Shown: positions 24,332 through 32,508, counted from the stretch's first letter. The stretch: DNA of 64,000 bases from JACCSI01 sp035575715 (GCA_035575715.1 DATLXN010000012.1:186001-250000), one strand, 5' to 3'. Made by a program: numbers and translations. The notes: a model not told the origin generated them from the letters alone.

Positions 24332-25657
24332 ATGCCGAAAGCCCCGTCAGAAGTCATCGTCGTCGACGGCCACGAGGTCTCGATCTCGAACCCGCAGAAA
24401 GTGCTGTTCCCCGACGCGGGTTACACCAAGTTGGAGCTCGTGCGCTATTACCTGGCCGTGGCAGAGGGAGCCTTGCAGGGCGCTGGTGGGCGGCCCAATG
24501 TGTTGGTGCGCTATCCCAACGGTATCGGTGACGAGTTTTTCTATCAGAAGCGCGCGCCAGTGTCCCGCCCCGATTGGATTGAAGTCGTCGCTTTGAAATT
24601 TCCATCGGGGCGCAGTGCCGAGGAGATTGTGCCGCGCAGTGCGGCGGCGCTCGCCTGGATGGCGAACCTGGCCTGCCTCGAGCTGCATCCGCATCCGGTT
24701 CGCGCCGAAAATCTCGATCACCCCGACGAACTACGCGTCGATCTCGACCCCGTGCCCGGCATCGAGTGGCCGCAGGTGCGGGAGGTCGCACACGTGGTCG
24801 AGGACACGCTCAAAGAACTGGGGCTCGTCGGTTGGCCGAAAACGTCTGGCTCACGCGGGATTCACGTCAATGTCCGGATTGAACAGCGGTGGACGTTCGA
24901 CGAAGTCCGCCGCGCGGCGCTGGCGTTGGCGCGCGAGGTTGAACGCCGCGCCCCGGCGCTGGCCACCAGCAAATGGTGGAAGGAAGAACGCCATGGGGTG
25001 TTCATCGACTACAACCAGAATGCGAAGGACCGGACGGTCGCGGCCGCCTATTCCGTGCGTCCCAAAGCCGACGCGCGCGTCTCGGCGCCTCTGACATGGG
25101 AGGAGATCGCGACCTGTGACCCCGCCGACTTCACTTTGGCCACGATGCCGACGCGATTCGCCAAGGTCGGCCACCGGCACGCCGTGATGGATCAGCATGC
25201 CGGCTCGCTCGAGCGGTTGCTGGAGTTGTCGGCGCGACAAGAGAAAGAAGAAGGTCTTGGCGACGCGCCGTGGCCGCCGCAGTACAAGAAGCAGCCCGGT
25301 GAGCCACCACGGGTCCAGCCGTCGCGGCGTCGAACGCCGAAGCATCCGTTGATCGAGATCGGCCGCGGCCGCAGGAAGGCCGAGGTGCTCGACGGTCTTG
25401 AACGCTGGAAAGAAAAACATCCGAAGGCCGCCGAGCATCTCGAGCCGGCGGATGTCCTGGTCGACTCGATGCGTGGCCGATCATCAACATGGACGCGGGT
25501 CCGTGTGAACCTGCAGCACGTCCCGGCGAAGATGCGTCCAAAGCAGGGCCCGCTCGATCCGGATGATGCGCCTGTCGACGATTACAAAACCACAGATCAG
25601 GAACCGCAGATCCCGATTAAGCCCCGAAGACCCTCGCGAGCTCGTAAGGCGCCGTAA
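24332..25657 (+). CDS. ligD: LigD-type polymerase/primase domain protein (NHEJ)
   Basis: DNA-dependent primase-polymerase of bacterial non-homologous end joining. The PolDom signature is complete: SNPQKVLFPDAGYTKLELVR, VLVRYPNGIGDEFFYQKRAP, the catalytic DLDP (RVDLDPVPG), KTSGSRGIHVNVRI and the second acidic patch HGVFIDYNQNAKDRTVAAAY. After the polymerase core (about 300 residues) there is an unusual basic tail of about 140 residues with a Rho-N-like or helical segment (KAEVLDGLERWKEKHPKAAE), then Lys/Arg/Pro-rich sequence. There is no ligase or nuclease domain fused; a separate ATP-dependent ligase gene faces it and overlaps its end by 41 bases. No ku gene is visible. Confidence 0.93.
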   Translation: MPKAPSEVIVVDGHEVSISNPQKVLFPDAGYTKLELVRYYLAVAEGALQGAGGRPNVLVRYPNGIGDEFFYQKRAPVSRPDWIEVVALKFPSGRSAEEIVPRSAAALAWMANLACLELHPHPVRAENLDHPDELRVDLDPVPGIEWPQVREVAHVVEDTLKELGLVGWPKTSGSRGIHVNVRIEQRWTFDEVRRAALALAREVERRAPALATSKWWKEERHGVFIDYNQNAKDRTVAAAYSVRPKADARVSAPLTWEEIATCDPADFTLATMPTRFAKVGHRHAVMDQHAGSLERLLELSARQEKEEGLGDAPWPPQYKKQPGEPPRVQPSRRRTPKHPLIEIGRGRRKAEVLDGLERWKEKHPKAAEHLEPADVLVDSMRGRSSTWTRVRVNLQHVPAKMRPKQGPLDPDDAPVDDYKTTDQEPQIPIKPRRPSRARKAP

Positions 25658-26705
25658 CTTCGAGCTGATCGTAGCGGCACTCGCGTGGGGGCTTGTCCGG
25701 TCGCCAGCGCAGAAAGATCGCCGCATGACGGAACCGATCGCCCTGCAGGTGGTCGTACTTCACTTCGACGACGCGCTCGATGCGCAGCGGCTCCCACGAC
25801 AAGTCCTTGCCACCGCTCCAGCGGCTCTGGCCACCCGGCATCCGGGTCGTGTCGCCGCCACCCGCCTCGGCCCATGCGCGCCACGGGTGGTCGGTCATCG
25901 CGTGCTTGCGGATCGGTTCGAGCTCCGTTGCGAGTTCCTTGCGTTTGGCCATCGTGAACGCGGACGTCACGCCGACGTGATGCAGTGTGCCGTTGTTGTC
26001 GTAGAGCCCGAGCAGCAACGATCCCACGGTGTCGGCACCGGACTTGTGCCAGCGGAATCCGGCGACGACACAGTCCGCGGTGCGCACGTGCTTGATCTTG
26101 ATCATCGCGCGCTTGTTCGGCTGATACGTGCCGCCTTCAGGCTTGGCGATCACCCCATCAAGTCCTGCGCCTTCGAACTGGTCGAGCCATTGCGCGGCGA
26201 CGGCGCGGTCGCGGGTCATCGGCGTCAGGTAGATCGGCGGCGTGGCGTGGCCGAGTAGTTGTTCGAGCCGGGCGCGACGGGCGCTCTGCGGTTGGTCCAT
26301 CACGCTCTGGTCGGCGACTGCGAGCAGATCGAACGCGACCAACGACGCCGGCGTCTCCTTCGACAACTTGAGCACTCGCGATGCGGCCGGATGGAGGCGC
26401 AGCTGCAGCAGATCGAAACTGAGCCCGTGCGGTGTGGCGATGACAATTTCGCCGTCGATGACGCAGTGATCCGGCAGCCCGGCGAGGCAGGCCTTGGACA
26501 TTTCGGGGAAGTAGCGATCGAGCGGACGCGAGTCGCGGCTTTGGATAAACACTTCGCCAGCACCGCCCCGAAACACGAGAGCGCGAAAGCCGTCCCACTT
26601 CGGTTCGTAAAGGAAGGTGTCGCCCGTTGGCAGCGACTCCGCCACCTTGGCCAGCATCGGTTCAACCGGCGGGGCAATTGGAAAGGCAGGCGACCGTTCA
26701 GCCAT
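25617..26705 (-). CDS. ATP-dependent DNA ligase (LigD ligase-domain/LigC type)
   Basis: Seals nicks with ATP. Motif I is YEPKWDGFRA with the adenylated Lys36; motif III VIDGEIV, motif IV DGVIAKPEG and motif V MIKIKHVRTADCVVAG are present, followed by an OB-fold with VVEVKYDHLQGDRFRHAAIF. At 362 residues it is a stand-alone ligase domain of the kind fused to LigD elsewhere. Its 3' end overlaps the convergent polymerase gene by 41 bases, so the two halves of LigD function lie tail-to-tail rather than in one operon. Likely job: gap filling and sealing of broken ends with Ku. Confidence 0.94.
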   Translation of the reverse strand: MAERSPAFPIAPPVEPMLAKVAESLPTGDTFLYEPKWDGFRALVFRGGAGEVFIQSRDSRPLDRYFPEMSKACLAGLPDHCVIDGEIVIATPHGLSFDLLQLRLHPAASRVLKLSKETPASLVAFDLLAVADQSVMDQPQSARRARLEQLLGHATPPIYLTPMTRDRAVAAQWLDQFEGAGLDGVIAKPEGGTYQPNKRAMIKIKHVRTADCVVAGFRWHKSGADTVGSLLLGLYDNNGTLHHVGVTSAFTMAKRKELATELEPIRKHAMTDHPWRAWAEAGGGDTTRMPGGQSRWSGGKDLSWEPLRIERVVEVKYDHLQGDRFRHAAIFLRWRPDKPPRECRYDQLEVTAPYELARVFGA

Positions 26706-26710
26706 GGGTG

Positions 26711-26770
26711 CTAAAGGGAACGCGCGCCTTCACGGTCGGGCTCCGACAAGAACTGTTCGGTGAGTTTCAT
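26711..26770 (-). pseudogene. Relic of a DinB-like gene (first 19 codons only)
   Basis: On the minus strand, after a good AGGAGA ribosome binding site, an ATG opens MKLTEQFLSEPDREGARSL and then stops. The first residues match the start of DinB-family (DUF1572-like) proteins, which continue for about 150 residues. Here the frame ends directly before the ligase gene. Either a gene was deleted leaving its start, or this is now a leader peptide for the ligase. Confidence 0.4.
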
Positions 26771-26811
26771 GTGGTCTCTCCTGACATAGGCTAAATTCTC
26801 TCTCATGAGAA

Positions 26812-26858
26812 AAGGGCCTGCCCCTTTTTTCGTCCACCGTAAAAAGGGGCAGGCCCTT
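26812..26858. repeat. Perfect 18-base inverted repeat
   Basis: AAGGGCCTGCCCCTTTTT (26812-26829) pairs with its exact reverse complement at 26841-26858 around an 11-base loop. It lies between the divergent ligase side and the ferritin-like gene. With T-rich arms on both sides it could serve as a bidirectional terminator, or be a REP-like mobile palindrome. Confidence 0.8.
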
Positions 26859-26887
26859 GTTCAGTTTTTGCGACCCGAGGAGGATTT

Positions 26888-27340
26888 GTGGCTGAGCCGA
26901 CCGTTGACCGGAAACAACTGATTGCCCTGCTGAACGAAGACCTGGCGCGTGAATACCAGGCGATCATTGCGTATGTTGCGTACTCGCAGATTTTGAAAGG
27001 CGCGGCTTACATGTCGATCGCCGAGGAACTCGAAGTCCATGCCGCGGAGGAACTCGAACACGCGCTCACGATAGCCAAACAGATCGATTACCTCGGGGGA
27101 ACACCGACGGTCGTGCCCAAGACCGTCAACATCTCCGACGACGCGGAAACGTTGCTGCGGTTTGATTTAGACAACGAAACCGAGACGATTCGCGAGTACC
27201 GCAAGCGTGTTCGGCAGTGCGAAGCGCTCGGCGAGTACGCCATCTCCGAACACATTCGCGAGATCCTCAAACAGGAACAGGAACACCTCTCGGACCTCGC
27301 CTCGGCGCTGGGCGAAGATCCGCCGGAGATTGGCAACTGA
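26888..27340 (+). CDS. Ferritin-like diiron protein (bacterioferritin/rubrerythrin-like)
   Basis: Four-helix-bundle protein, probably for iron or peroxide handling. The two iron-binding helix pairs are seen as LNEDLAREYQAIIAYVAYSQ with EELEVHAAEELEHALTIAKQ, and ETIREYRKRVRQCEALGEYA with IREILKQEQEHLSDLASAL, giving Glu and E..H ligands. Length 150 matches ferritin-like/Dps-like members. The GTG start follows a strong GAGGAGG site. The next gene overlaps its stop, which suggests co-transcription. Confidence 0.85.
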   Translation: MAEPTVDRKQLIALLNEDLAREYQAIIAYVAYSQILKGAAYMSIAEELEVHAAEELEHALTIAKQIDYLGGTPTVVPKTVNISDDAETLLRFDLDNETETIREYRKRVRQCEALGEYAISEHIREILKQEQEHLSDLASALGEDPPEIGN

Positions 27341-27671
27341 CGGCTAATCAGTTTCGTCGCATCGCCCTCGGGATGGCCGGCGTCGTCGAAGGTGCGCATA
27401 TGAGCCATCCCGATTTCCGCGCGGGCGGCAAGATTTTCGCCACGCTGCACGTCGACAATCGGCATGCGATGGTCAAGCTCACCCCGGAGCAACAGGCGCA
27501 AATCATTGCTGACCACCCCGCGATCTTCGCCCCTGAGAGTGGGCATGGGGGCGCCAGGGCTGTACGCGGGTCGTCCTGAACGTGGCGTCGAGCGAAGCCG
27601 TCGGTGAGGCCCTGTCGCACCGATCCCCTATGAAAAAACGCAAACTTCCCTGTGAAGGAGAGTGCATCTAG
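27337..27671 (+). CDS. MmcQ/YjbR family protein, apparent frameshift
   Basis: Small double-wing DNA-binding-like protein of the MmcQ/YjbR family, role unknown. The first part reads LTANQFRRIALGMAGVVEGA, HMSHPDFRAGGKIFATLHVD and MVKLTPEQQAQIIADHPAIF. After APESG the expected continuation AWGRQGCTRVVLNVASSEAV lies one frame away and ends at 27671. Adding one G to the GGG run near 27541 restores a normal product of about 110 residues. No ATG, GTG or TTG is in frame near the N-terminus; a CTG overlapping the upstream stop is the best candidate, so coupling with the ferritin-like gene is likely. Confidence 0.65.
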
Positions 27672-27741
27672 GTGTAGTCTTACCCAACGGTTGGCTATCT
27701 AGCCGCCGTCACCAAAACACGCGTCGTTCACAGGAGACGAA

Positions 27742-28080
27742 ATGGCTAAGAGTGCGAAGAAGGCGAAGACGGCGAAATCGGCAACGAGCGCGAAAAGCGC
27801 TAAGTCCGCGAAGAAGGCTCCGCGCAAGGCGAATGCAGCGTTCATGGCGCCAGTCACGCCCAGTTCGGCACTGGCAGAAGTCGTCGGCTCCAAGCCGATC
27901 CCGCGTACCGAAGTCACCAAGAAGCTGTGGCAATACATCAAGAAGAACGATCTGCAGGACCCCAAGAACAAGCGGATGATCAAGGCCGACGCCGCGCTCA
28001 AGACCGTGTTCGGCGGTAAGGCCACCGTCAACATGTTCGAGATGACCAAGTTGGTCGGCAAGCACCTCAAGAAGACCTAA
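27742..28080 (+). CDS. SWIB/MDM2 domain protein with Lys/Ala-rich N-terminal tail
   Basis: DNA-associated protein with a SWIB domain (residues about 40-112: KPIPRTEVTKKLWQYIKKND, LQDPKNKRMIKADAALKTVF, MFEMTKLVGKHLKK). The first 33 residues are almost only Lys, Ala, Ser and Thr, resembling histone H1 tails. In eukaryotes SWIB belongs to chromatin remodelers; bacterial copies are short and probably nucleoid-associated. GGAG precedes the ATG by seven bases. It stands alone between the MmcQ-like and DUF1028 genes. Confidence 0.9.
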   Translation: MAKSAKKAKTAKSATSAKSAKSAKKAPRKANAAFMAPVTPSSALAEVVGSKPIPRTEVTKKLWQYIKKNDLQDPKNKRMIKADAALKTVFGGKATVNMFEMTKLVGKHLKKT

Positions 28081-28099
28081 CTTCCACTCGCTGCCATCT

Positions 28100-29257
28100 G
28101 TGAAACCGGTGAACGCTGTGGTTCGTCAGCTCCTCATCATCGTTGTCCTCGGTGCAGGTCTGGGACTGCCCGCGTCGGCGGCTGCGCAACAGCAGGCAGC
28201 CGACGGTGTCGCGATCAACGACGAGGGGCTGCCGCAGTACTCCACGTTTTCACTCTGCGCAATCGACCCGGCGACCGGCCAGTCCGGCGCCGGGGTCACT
28301 ACCCGGGTCCCGTTTGTCGGCCGAGCGGTTCCGTGGGTCCGCGCCGGTGTCGGCGCAGTCTGCACCCAGGCTTCGACGATGGTCGAATACGGCGTGCGCG
28401 GTCTCGACCTGATCGCCAAGGGTGTCGAGCCGTCGGTGGCGCTTCAGCAAATGCTCGCCGACGATGTGCAGCGCGAGTCGCGGCAACTCGCGTTAATCGA
28501 CATGAAGGGCCGCGCCGCGGCGCACACCGGTAAGAACAACGGCAACTGGGCGGGTAGTCGCCAGGGCCGTCACTACACGGTCCAAGCCAACATCATGGTT
28601 GGCCCCGAAGTCGTCGAGGCGATCGCCACGACCTTTGAGGCCACCGAGGGTACCGGCATGCCGCTCGCGGAGCGGATGATTCTGGCGATGGAAGCCGGGC
28701 AGGCCAAAGGCGGTGATCGCCGCTGGGGCAACCTGCAGTCGGCAGCGATCAAGATCGCCGATCCCAACGATCCCGGACGCGGCGGCGATCACATCGCGCT
28801 GGCGATTGAAGTCGGCGAGCACGCCGAACCGGTCGCCGAACTGAAACGCATCTACTACACCACCGCGCGTCGTCTCGGCTTCCGCAGTTTCTCGCGCGTC
28901 GAAGGCCAGGACGTCGTCGAGCTCAAACGCATGCTCCATGCGCTCGGCTACTTCCGTCCCACGCTGGCCGCGTTCCCCGAGCCGCCGGCTTCGATCAACA
29001 CGCGGACGATGCTGGAGTTGCGCAAGACCAACCCGGCTGAATACGACAAGCTGGTCGCCGAATCACGCCGCGTCTCCGGCGAATACACCAAGCAGTACGC
29101 CCAGTTCGACGAAGAAACCATCACCGCTGTCGATAAATTCCGCGCCGACAAGTCGCTGAATTATCAGGGCGATCCGCCCGGCCTGGTCGACTCACGGCTG
29201 ATCGAGGCGCTGCGCGCTGCCTATTTTGCGAAGAGAAAAGCGTCGCCGACCCCGTAG
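28100..29257 (+). CDS. DUF1028 family protein with C-terminal peptidoglycan-binding-like part, exported
   Basis: DUF1028 proteins have an Ntn-hydrolase-like fold of unknown activity. A signal peptide (LLIIVVLGAGLGLPASAAAQ) precedes the domain: YSTFSLCAIDPATGQSGAGV, GAVCTQASTMVEYGVRGLDL, then YTVQANIMVGPEVVEAIATT. The last 130 residues (VVELKRMLHALGYFRPTLAA, AVDKFRADKSL) resemble a putative peptidoglycan-binding helical domain common at the end of DUF1028 proteins. Start is GTG at 28100. Length 385 fits such two-part members. Confidence 0.88.
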   Translation: MKPVNAVVRQLLIIVVLGAGLGLPASAAAQQQAADGVAINDEGLPQYSTFSLCAIDPATGQSGAGVTTRVPFVGRAVPWVRAGVGAVCTQASTMVEYGVRGLDLIAKGVEPSVALQQMLADDVQRESRQLALIDMKGRAAAHTGKNNGNWAGSRQGRHYTVQANIMVGPEVVEAIATTFEATEGTGMPLAERMILAMEAGQAKGGDRRWGNLQSAAIKIADPNDPGRGGDHIALAIEVGEHAEPVAELKRIYYTTARRLGFRSFSRVEGQDVVELKRMLHALGYFRPTLAAFPEPPASINTRTMLELRKTNPAEYDKLVAESRRVSGEYTKQYAQFDEETITAVDKFRADKSLNYQGDPPGLVDSRLIEALRAAYFAKRKASPTP

Positions 29258-29293
29258 CCACAACCTCGGCTATCCTGTAAGCAGGGTGAGCGT

Positions 29294-30364
29294 TTGAACA
29301 GCGGCCCCGGGCCCACCGAACTCAAATTAAAGCTGGCGCCGCAGCGCCGTTTCGAAGCGATCGACGTCAACACGCGAATCGCCGCAGAGGCTGGAGATGT
29401 CCTCTGTCGGCATCGCCGTGCGTTGTATTGCTCGTTTCACACCACCGCCGGCTATCTCGATCAAAGCCTGTCGGCGCGCATGCGCCACAACCCTGAAGGC
29501 CTCGGGCTGTTCTTTCGTACCTTTCACGCGCTCTTCCCGCAGGGTGGCGAATACCGGCACGATCAGATGGAGTTCAGGACCGAGTTGACCGACGAGCAGA
29601 AGGAGGTCGAGCCGCGCAACGGCGACTCACACCTGACCTTCATCGGCGCCGGCCTGCGCAACTGCGTGACCTACCGCGCGCGTCCTGATGCCCCGGTCTA
29701 TTTCATCGACCTCGATGGCATGACCGACGCGATGAAGCGCTCGCGTTCGACCACGGTGTTGGCCTACGACGAAGAGCGGATCGTCCAGCGCACCTCGATC
29801 GTCATCCCGGTGTCGAAGCACCCGATCGATTCGGTCAACCTTGCCGATCCGCGACTGGGCCTGATCGACCAGGTCAACGAATTACTCGGCCGTCACGGGC
29901 TCGCGCACGGCCGTGTCGATCTGGTGGTCGACCCCTCTGAACGCAACGTCGGCCTGACCGTCAACGAATACGAAACGCTGCTGATGCAGAACGATCTCGT
30001 TGACGTGCTGAAGGACCCGCTGCGCTTCGCGCGGCTCAAGGCCCGCAACGCGTTCAACGATCCGCTCGCCGTGCCTGGCAAGACGCTGAACTACGCGAAG
30101 TTTGACGCCGTGCGCGTGTTGAACTCGCTGATGGATGCGTTGCATCTCGATCAGTCGTCGATCGAGCGCTTGTTCGCAAAAGTGATGGCGGTCCCGGCCA
30201 AGCGCTTCCTGCGGTCACGCCGCGTCAGCTTCCTGGCGTCGGCCGATTCGGCAGGCAGGTCGAGCCTGGTGCGCGGCACCTATCAGAGCCCGATTCTGGT
30301 GCAGTGGCAGGCCGCCGATAGACAGGAGCGCCGCGTCGAGATCGTGCTCACCGAGTTGTCGTAG
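29294..30364 (+). CDS. YjbQ/UPF0047-domain protein with long C-terminal extension
   Basis: The N-terminal 150 residues contain a YjbQ-like domain (thiamin-phosphate-synthase-like fold): YCSFHTTAGYLDQSLSARMR, and the typical GDSHLTFIGAGLRNCV. YjbQ alone is about 140 residues, whereas this protein has 356. The extra 200 residues (DPRLGLIDQVNELLGRHGLA, VGLTVNEYETLLMQNDLVDV, a helical part, then QSPILVQWQAADRQERRVEI) are not familiar to me. Start is TTG at 29294 with GGGTGAG just upstream. The 3' end overlaps the convergent methyltransferase gene by 17 bases. Confidence 0.75.
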   Translation: MNSGPGPTELKLKLAPQRRFEAIDVNTRIAAEAGDVLCRHRRALYCSFHTTAGYLDQSLSARMRHNPEGLGLFFRTFHALFPQGGEYRHDQMEFRTELTDEQKEVEPRNGDSHLTFIGAGLRNCVTYRARPDAPVYFIDLDGMTDAMKRSRSTTVLAYDEERIVQRTSIVIPVSKHPIDSVNLADPRLGLIDQVNELLGRHGLAHGRVDLVVDPSERNVGLTVNEYETLLMQNDLVDVLKDPLRFARLKARNAFNDPLAVPGKTLNYAKFDAVRVLNSLMDALHLDQSSIERLFAKVMAVPAKRFLRSRRVSFLASADSAGRSSLVRGTYQSPILVQWQAADRQERRVEIVLTELS

Positions 30365-31034
30365 GGCGCGCCCCGCTGGCCATCAAGCCGGCCAACAACA
30401 CATACCCATCGGGGTCCTGGCTGGCGCGTGGGTCTTCCTGAAACGCAGGCATGCCAAGCGCGTCGCTGTGGTAGACGAAGGCATCGAGATGAACGTCCTC
30501 GAAGCCCGCTGCGATCAGCGTCTTCCATAACCGTCGTCCCACCCGCCGCCCGGCGCGGGGGTCTGTGGCTCGATCGCTCGCTACCCCCGAAGGCATTCGC
30601 GGACTTGCGATCCCCCAGAAGTCCTCATCGATGTCGATGACGACGATGCGGCCACCCGGAACCAGCACGCGGTAGGCCTCTTGCGCGACAGCTAACGGGT
30701 CCGCCAGATGCTGAAACAGATACCTGGCGAAGACGAGATCGATGCACGCGCCGGCCAGCGGACAGGCCACAGCTGAGCCGGCGGCGAAGGTGACGCGTGA
30801 CGACCAGTGCGCGGTCTCAGCGCGGGCATAACTCAACAGGTCGATGTCGGCATCGACTCCGATCAGCTGAATCTGTGGCCATGACGCCAGCAGCTCAGCG
30901 GCGACATATCCGGGGCCGCAACCCAGATCGAGCCAGCGGTTGCCACTCGCCGGTAGTAAACGGCGCAGCGTCCGTACTTCACTCGCCCAGCCGAGTAGGG
31001 TATGGGCGCGGGCCGCCGGACGGGGCGTCACCAC
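30348..31034 (-). CDS. Class I SAM-dependent methyltransferase
   Basis: Rossmann-fold methyltransferase. Motif I is WLDLGCGPGYVAAELL, motif II GVDADIDLL with the acidic residue for the SAM ribose, motif III FARYLFQHLADPLAVAQEAY and motif IV VLVPGGRIVVIDID. Length 228. The start is GTG at 31034 with AGGAC close upstream. The acceptor cannot be predicted; the family includes quinone, sterol and small-molecule methylases. It overlaps the end of the YjbQ-like gene on the other strand. Confidence 0.9.
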   Translation of the reverse strand: MVTPRPAARAHTLLGWASEVRTLRRLLPASGNRWLDLGCGPGYVAAELLASWPQIQLIGVDADIDLLSYARAETAHWSSRVTFAAGSAVACPLAGACIDLVFARYLFQHLADPLAVAQEAYRVLVPGGRIVVIDIDEDFWGIASPRMPSGVASDRATDPRAGRRVGRRLWKTLIAAGFEDVHLDAFVYHSDALGMPAFQEDPRASQDPDGYVLLAGLMASGARPTTTR

Positions 31035-31214
31035 AGTCCTAAAGTCATGGCAAAGAAATACAAAGGTTTACAAGGGTTTCCGGCAGTTCGCCCCTATTCT
31101 GGATCCATACGACAGAGGGGAAGCACCGGGTGGAGCGACTCTCGGCGGGCCGCATCGCTTCACCCGGTTTTTTTAGCCCATCAACCGGTTTTTATCCCAG
31201 CCAAGGTACCCACG

Positions 31215-31541
31215 ATGTTTGAACACGAAACCGGTAAGAGCGTCGGCCGTCGCAGTTTCCTTCGCGGCTCCGCCCTGTTCGCTGCGGCCCTTGGCTTAGC
31301 GGTCGTACCGGCATTCGCGCAGCAGCCGACGCCGAAACCCGAGCCGAGGCCCGAACCGAAACCCGAACCGGAAGAGGGCGAGCCCAAGGATCCGTTTGGC
31401 GAGCCCGAAAAGCCGAAAGACGGCAAGCTGATCGACAAGGAAGGCCGCGAGTACCGGGTCTGCCCGCAGTGCGCCTACAACATGTACAAGCAGGGCCGCA
31501 TGTGGGTCTGTGAGAACTGCGGGTATAGCTACGTCGAGTAG
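31215..31541 (+). CDS. Tat-exported small zinc-ribbon protein
   Basis: The N-terminus has a twin-arginine signal (GRRSFLRGSALFAAALGLAV, cut after AFA), so the protein is folded with its metal before export. The mature part begins with a Pro/Glu/Lys repeat (TPKPEPRPEPKPEPEEGE), a likely spacer, and ends in a zinc-ribbon or rubredoxin-like knuckle pair, CPQC and CENC, within the last 30 residues. Total 108 residues. I do not know a named family. It could carry iron as an electron carrier or zinc as a structural domain. A true terminator follows at 31565. Confidence 0.75.
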   Translation: MFEHETGKSVGRRSFLRGSALFAAALGLAVVPAFAQQPTPKPEPRPEPKPEPEEGEPKDPFGEPEKPKDGKLIDKEGREYRVCPQCAYNMYKQGRMWVCENCGYSYVE

Positions 31542-31560
31542 GGATCAGGGAACAGGGAAC
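31540..31560. repeat. Three AGGGAAC/AGGGATC heptads
   Basis: AGGGATC, AGGGAAC, AGGGAAC in tandem; the first unit overlaps the stop codon of the zinc-ribbon gene. The same unit family is found inside fdhD at 35049-35090. Confidence 0.75.
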
Positions 31561-31564
31561 ATCA

Positions 31565-31593
31565 AAGCCCGCTTCTTCGGAGGCGGGCTTTTC
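31565..31593 (+). terminator. Rho-independent terminator
   Basis: AAGCCCGC (31565-31572) pairs with GCGGGCTT (31583-31590) around a ten-base loop and is followed by TTCT. It ends the zinc-ribbon protein transcript. Confidence 0.7.
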
Positions 31594-31668
31594 TATTGCG
31601 ATTGGCGATTGGCGATTAGTGATTGGGTGATTTTGCGATTGGGTGATTGCCGATTTAGTGATTGAGTG
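31594..31668. repeat. Heptad-like tandem repeat array (GATTGGC / GATTGGG)
   Basis: About ten degenerate units around GATTGGC, GATTAGT, GATTGGG and GATTGAG, with a mostly 7-base period (some 8). It fills the gap between the terminator and the SDR gene and is much more A+T-rich than its surroundings. Confidence 0.8.
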
Positions 31669-31674
31669 AGGGTC

Positions 31675-32505
31675 ATGAGTTCCCTCCGCGGCAAGACCCT
31701 GTTCATCACCGGTGCCAGTCGCGGCATTGGTAAAGCGATCGCTCTTCGGGCGGCCCGCGACGGCGCCAACATCGTCGTGGCGGCCAAAACCACAGAGCCG
31801 CATCCCAAGCTTCCCGGCACCATTTTCACCGCTGCGCAGGAGATCGAAGCCGCCGGCGGCGCCGCGCTCGCGGTGGCGGTCGACATTCGTGACGAACAGC
31901 AGGTCGACGCCGCCATCGCCCAGGCGGTCGAGCGGTTCGGCGGGATCGATATTCTCGTCAACAACGCCTCGGCGATCTCGCTGACCGGCACGCTCGACAC
32001 GCCGATGAAGCGTTTTGACCTGATGCATCAGGTCAACGTGCGCGGCACCTACCTCTGCTCGCAGAAAGCGCTGCCGCATCTGCGCCGGTCCGCGCATCCG
32101 CACATCCTCAATCTCGCGCCGCCGTTGCACTCCACGCTCGACGCGAAGTGGTTTGCACCGCATCTCGCCTACACGATGGCGAAGTACGGCATGACGCTGT
32201 GCGTGTTGGGAATGGCCGAGGAGTTTCGCGGTGACGGCATTGCCGTGAACGCGCTGTGGCCACGCACGGCGATTGACACCGAAGCGATCCGGTTGATCGC
32301 CGGCCCTGACGCACGGCAGCGAACGCGCAGCGTCGAGATCATGGCCGACGCCGCACACATCGTGTTGTGCCAGCCGAGTCGCGAGGTGACGGGAAGGTTT
32401 TTGATCGACGAGGACGTGCTGCGAGAGGCCGGGGTCACCGACCTCTCGCAGTATCAGCAGCACGGCATCAGCGATGATCAGCTGATGCCGGATTTCTTCG
32501 TCTAG
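31675..32505 (+). CDS. Short-chain dehydrogenase/reductase (HSDL2-like)
   Basis: NAD(P)-dependent oxidoreductase. The cofactor motif is ITGASRGIGKA; NNAS (DILVNNASAIS) follows, and the active-site Tyr-X3-Lys is in AYTMAKYGM. The catalytic Ser position has NLAPPLH instead, as in the HSDL2-like subgroup where Ser is replaced. The C-terminus (TGRFLIDEDVLREAGVTDLS) also matches that subgroup. Length 276 without the SCP2 domain of eukaryotic HSDL2. GAGGG lies upstream of the ATG. Substrate unknown, perhaps a lipid-derived ketone. Confidence 0.9.
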   Translation: MSSLRGKTLFITGASRGIGKAIALRAARDGANIVVAAKTTEPHPKLPGTIFTAAQEIEAAGGAALAVAVDIRDEQQVDAAIAQAVERFGGIDILVNNASAISLTGTLDTPMKRFDLMHQVNVRGTYLCSQKALPHLRRSAHPHILNLAPPLHSTLDAKWFAPHLAYTMAKYGMTLCVLGMAEEFRGDGIAVNALWPRTAIDTEAIRLIAGPDARQRTRSVEIMADAAHIVLCQPSREVTGRFLIDEDVLREAGVTDLSQYQQHGISDDQLMPDFFV

Positions 32506-32508
32506 CCG

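Noticed and set aside
26812..26858. Insertion sequence end
   Set aside because: Only a single palindrome with an 11-base loop; no transposase frame and no target duplication.
31035..31214. Small gene upstream of the Tat protein
   Set aside because: The frame from 31002 is open but has no signature; ATG 31215 begins a perfect Tat signal, so the upstream part is leader. It holds two ACCGGTTTTT-like direct repeats only.
31192..32463. 423-codon minus-strand frame
   Set aside because: It runs through a terminator and a heptad array and opposes the Tat protein and SDR genes.
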